From Myxococcales bacterium 68-20 (lineage in GTDB: Bacteria; Myxococcota_A; Polyangia; Polyangiales; Polyangiaceae): 64,000 nucleotides of DNA. Both the position numbers and the translations under genes were made by a program. Below are positions 62,907 to 64,000 of the stretch, in pieces. Positions within the stretch are counted from its first letter, which is position 1. Each line of letters begins with the position of its first letter. The notes under the pieces are model-generated. The model did no database searches. It had not been told where the DNA came from and saw nothing but the letters and a program-made list of their open reading frames with translations. The stretch is from NCBI GenBank assembly GCA_001899635.1, contig MKVQ01000042.1:186001-250000 (forward strand), in the 5' to 3' direction.

Positions 62907-64000
62907 TTCTGAGCTCCCTTGTCGACGTTGCGATGCAGCGCGACGTTCTCACCGACGACCCAGACGTCGTCGGGGCCGCTGCCGGAGACCGCGTGCAGAT
63001 GGCTCGCGAGGACGTCCCAGGAATTGGTGGTGGCGGTGATGGCGAGCTCCGAGCCGTCCCAGTGATGGATCCTGCCGAACGTCCCCGCGAACCAGACGTC
63101 GTTCGGCCCGCTCCCCCAGATATCGGAGATGCGCTTGAGGCCGCCGCTCATGGTCACTCGTTGTTCGGACCACTTCAGGGCAGGATCGGTGAGGCTCGCC
63201 GTTCCGTGAACGAAGCCGCGGCCTCCGCGCAGCCAGACGTTCTGCCGATCGTAGGCCCACACCGACGAGAAGGTGTTGCCCGAGGCATAATTCTCCGTAC
63301 CCGCGCCGACGGTCTGACGCTCCCAGCCGTCGCCTTTGTCGAGGAAGAGCGCGCCGCCGTAGGAGAGCCAATCCGTCGACTGGCCGGAGACCCATATGTC
63401 GAAGCCCGCGCACCATACGTGGTGGAGGTCGAGCATCGCGCCGGGGCTCGACGTGGTCCACGACGGATGGCCGTCCTCTCCGGTCTCGCCGCTCCAGCGG
63501 AGGACCGTGCCCGACGAGCCGACGATCGCGACGTTGCGAGGACGCTCCGCGTCGCGAGCTCCCTCGCAGATGCCCAGCAGATCGGTCGTGACGCCGCTCG
63601 GGATCTCCGCCCAGCCGGTCCCGTTGGGAGCATGGAAGATCGCGCCCTGGCCACCGACGGCCCACAGGGCTCCTTCGTGGTCGCCCCATACGCCGTAGAG
63701 GGGCTTTCCCGCGTCCCATACGACCGACCAGAGCGTCCCGTTCCAGCGGAGAACCAGGCCTTGCTCACTGACCGCCCAGGCGTCGTTCGGAGCCGGCACC
63801 CAGACGTCCATCAGCGAGAGCTTCCCGCCGTCCGGGATCGGCAGCGGTGTCTTGCACCAGTCCACCGTGCAAGGATCGACTCCGGCCTCACCGGAGTCGA
63901 CGGCGATGCCCGCGTCGGGATCGGCGGCGCCGTCGAGGTCATCGTTCGGTCGCGATGCATCCTCGATCACGCCGGCGCCGCCGTCGTCTCGAGGCGCCGC
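62903..64000 (-). CDS. beta-propeller-like surface protein, 5' end outside the window
   Basis: The visible 365 residues have an acidic Asp/Gly/Ala-rich region, then repeats of the type DVWV-x-G...G-x-x-x-x-W-x-G, for example LMDVWVPAPNDAWAVSEQGL, YGVWGDHEGALWAVGGQGAI, ISDIWGSGPNDVWFAGTFGR and LHAVSGSGPDDVWVVGENVA. They are compatible with a six- or seven-bladed propeller. The frame is open to the window edge, so the start and probably a lipoprotein signal lie beyond it. It overlaps the downstream RCC1 gene by 4 bases. Confidence 0.75.
   Translation of the reverse strand, partial: AAPRDDGGAGVIEDASRPNDDLDGAADPDAGIAVDSGEAGVDPCTVDWCKTPLPIPDGGKLSLMDVWVPAPNDAWAVSEQGLVLRWNGTLWSVVWDAGKPLYGVWGDHEGALWAVGGQGAIFHAPNGTGWAEIPSGVTTDLLGICEGARDAERPRNVAIVGSSGTVLRWSGETGEDGHPSWTTSSPGAMLDLHHVWCAGFDIWVSGQSTDWLSYGGALFLDKGDGWERQTVGAGTENYASGNTFSSVWAYDRQNVWLRGGRGFVHGTASLTDPALKWSEQRVTMSGGLKRISDIWGSGPNDVWFAGTFGRIHHWDGSELAITATTNSWDVLASHLHAVSGSGPDDVWVVGENVALHRNVDKGAQK

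Overview
The window is high-GC bacterial DNA with dense, bidirectional gene packing, frequent GTG or TTG starts and 4-base start/stop overlaps. It carries a large stock of lipoproteins, two proteins with C-terminal tails of the Myxococcota surface-anchor kind (Cys, hydrophobic segment, Arg cluster), a eukaryote-like Ser/Thr kinase, an FHA-DUF4388 protein, RCC1-repeat and IgGFc-binding-like lipoproteins, and a protein pair resembling MXAN_2561/MXAN_2562. Together these point to a myxobacterium, most likely of the Polyangiales/Labilithrix type. This is inference from gene content; there is no rRNA marker here. I saw no tRNA, rRNA, CRISPR array, insertion sequence or prophage.

Layout. 0-15 kb: housekeeping and small genes, namely a glycine-zipper membrane protein, a coiled-coil lipoprotein, a fatty acid desaturase, a DUF488-AlkA fusion, glutamate dehydrogenase, uvrA, the MXAN_2561/2562-like pair, crcB and an HSL-type esterase. 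15-20 kb: a matrixin-like protease, an Ig-like plus glycine-rich lipoprotein, and a KAS III enzyme. 20-27 kb: thpR, a hybrid histidine kinase, a cysteine-free ribosomal protein S4 gene behind a Fur/Zur-like palindrome, a methyltransferase, a Ser/Thr kinase and an ATP-grasp enzyme. 27.5-36.8 kb: a PhoX-like protein, then two divergent overlapping gene sets around a second Fur-family-like box. The left set encodes a DUF2271 lipoprotein with an FMN-attachment motif, two haem-motif lipoproteins, DUF4266, DUF3570 and a toroid-type protein. The right set encodes an outer membrane protein, a membrane-bound spermidine-synthase-like enzyme, a partner membrane protein and a lipoprotein ending in (DK)16.

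37-50 kb: ligA, a tandem DUF2267 protein, a PAS/GAF histidine kinase, an odd Tyr/Arg-rich lipoprotein, FHA-DUF4388, a polysaccharide deacetylase, a PH-like protein, an HPF-cold-shock fusion and small zinc-ribbon proteins. 50-57 kb: a divergent LysR/metallo-beta-lactamase pair, a Cys-rich lipoprotein and a duplicated LuxR-type cassette whose second small partner has decayed, then a YbjN-like/zinc-ribbon pair. 57-64 kb: a 2OG-Fe(II) oxygenase and a minus-strand series of lipoproteins (RCC1, IgGFc-like, RCC1, beta-propeller) running off the right edge.

The most promising novelties are: (1) the divergent locus at 28.8-36.8 kb, read as a metal-responsive extracytoplasmic redox system with a predicted covalently flavinylated lipoprotein; (2) the Fur/Zur-like operator in front of a cysteine-free S4; (3) a CATAGTCA-type motif 47-50 bases before three start codons in the LuxR cassette region; and (4) three families of short dispersed structured repeats plus a separate 100-base nested inverted repeat.
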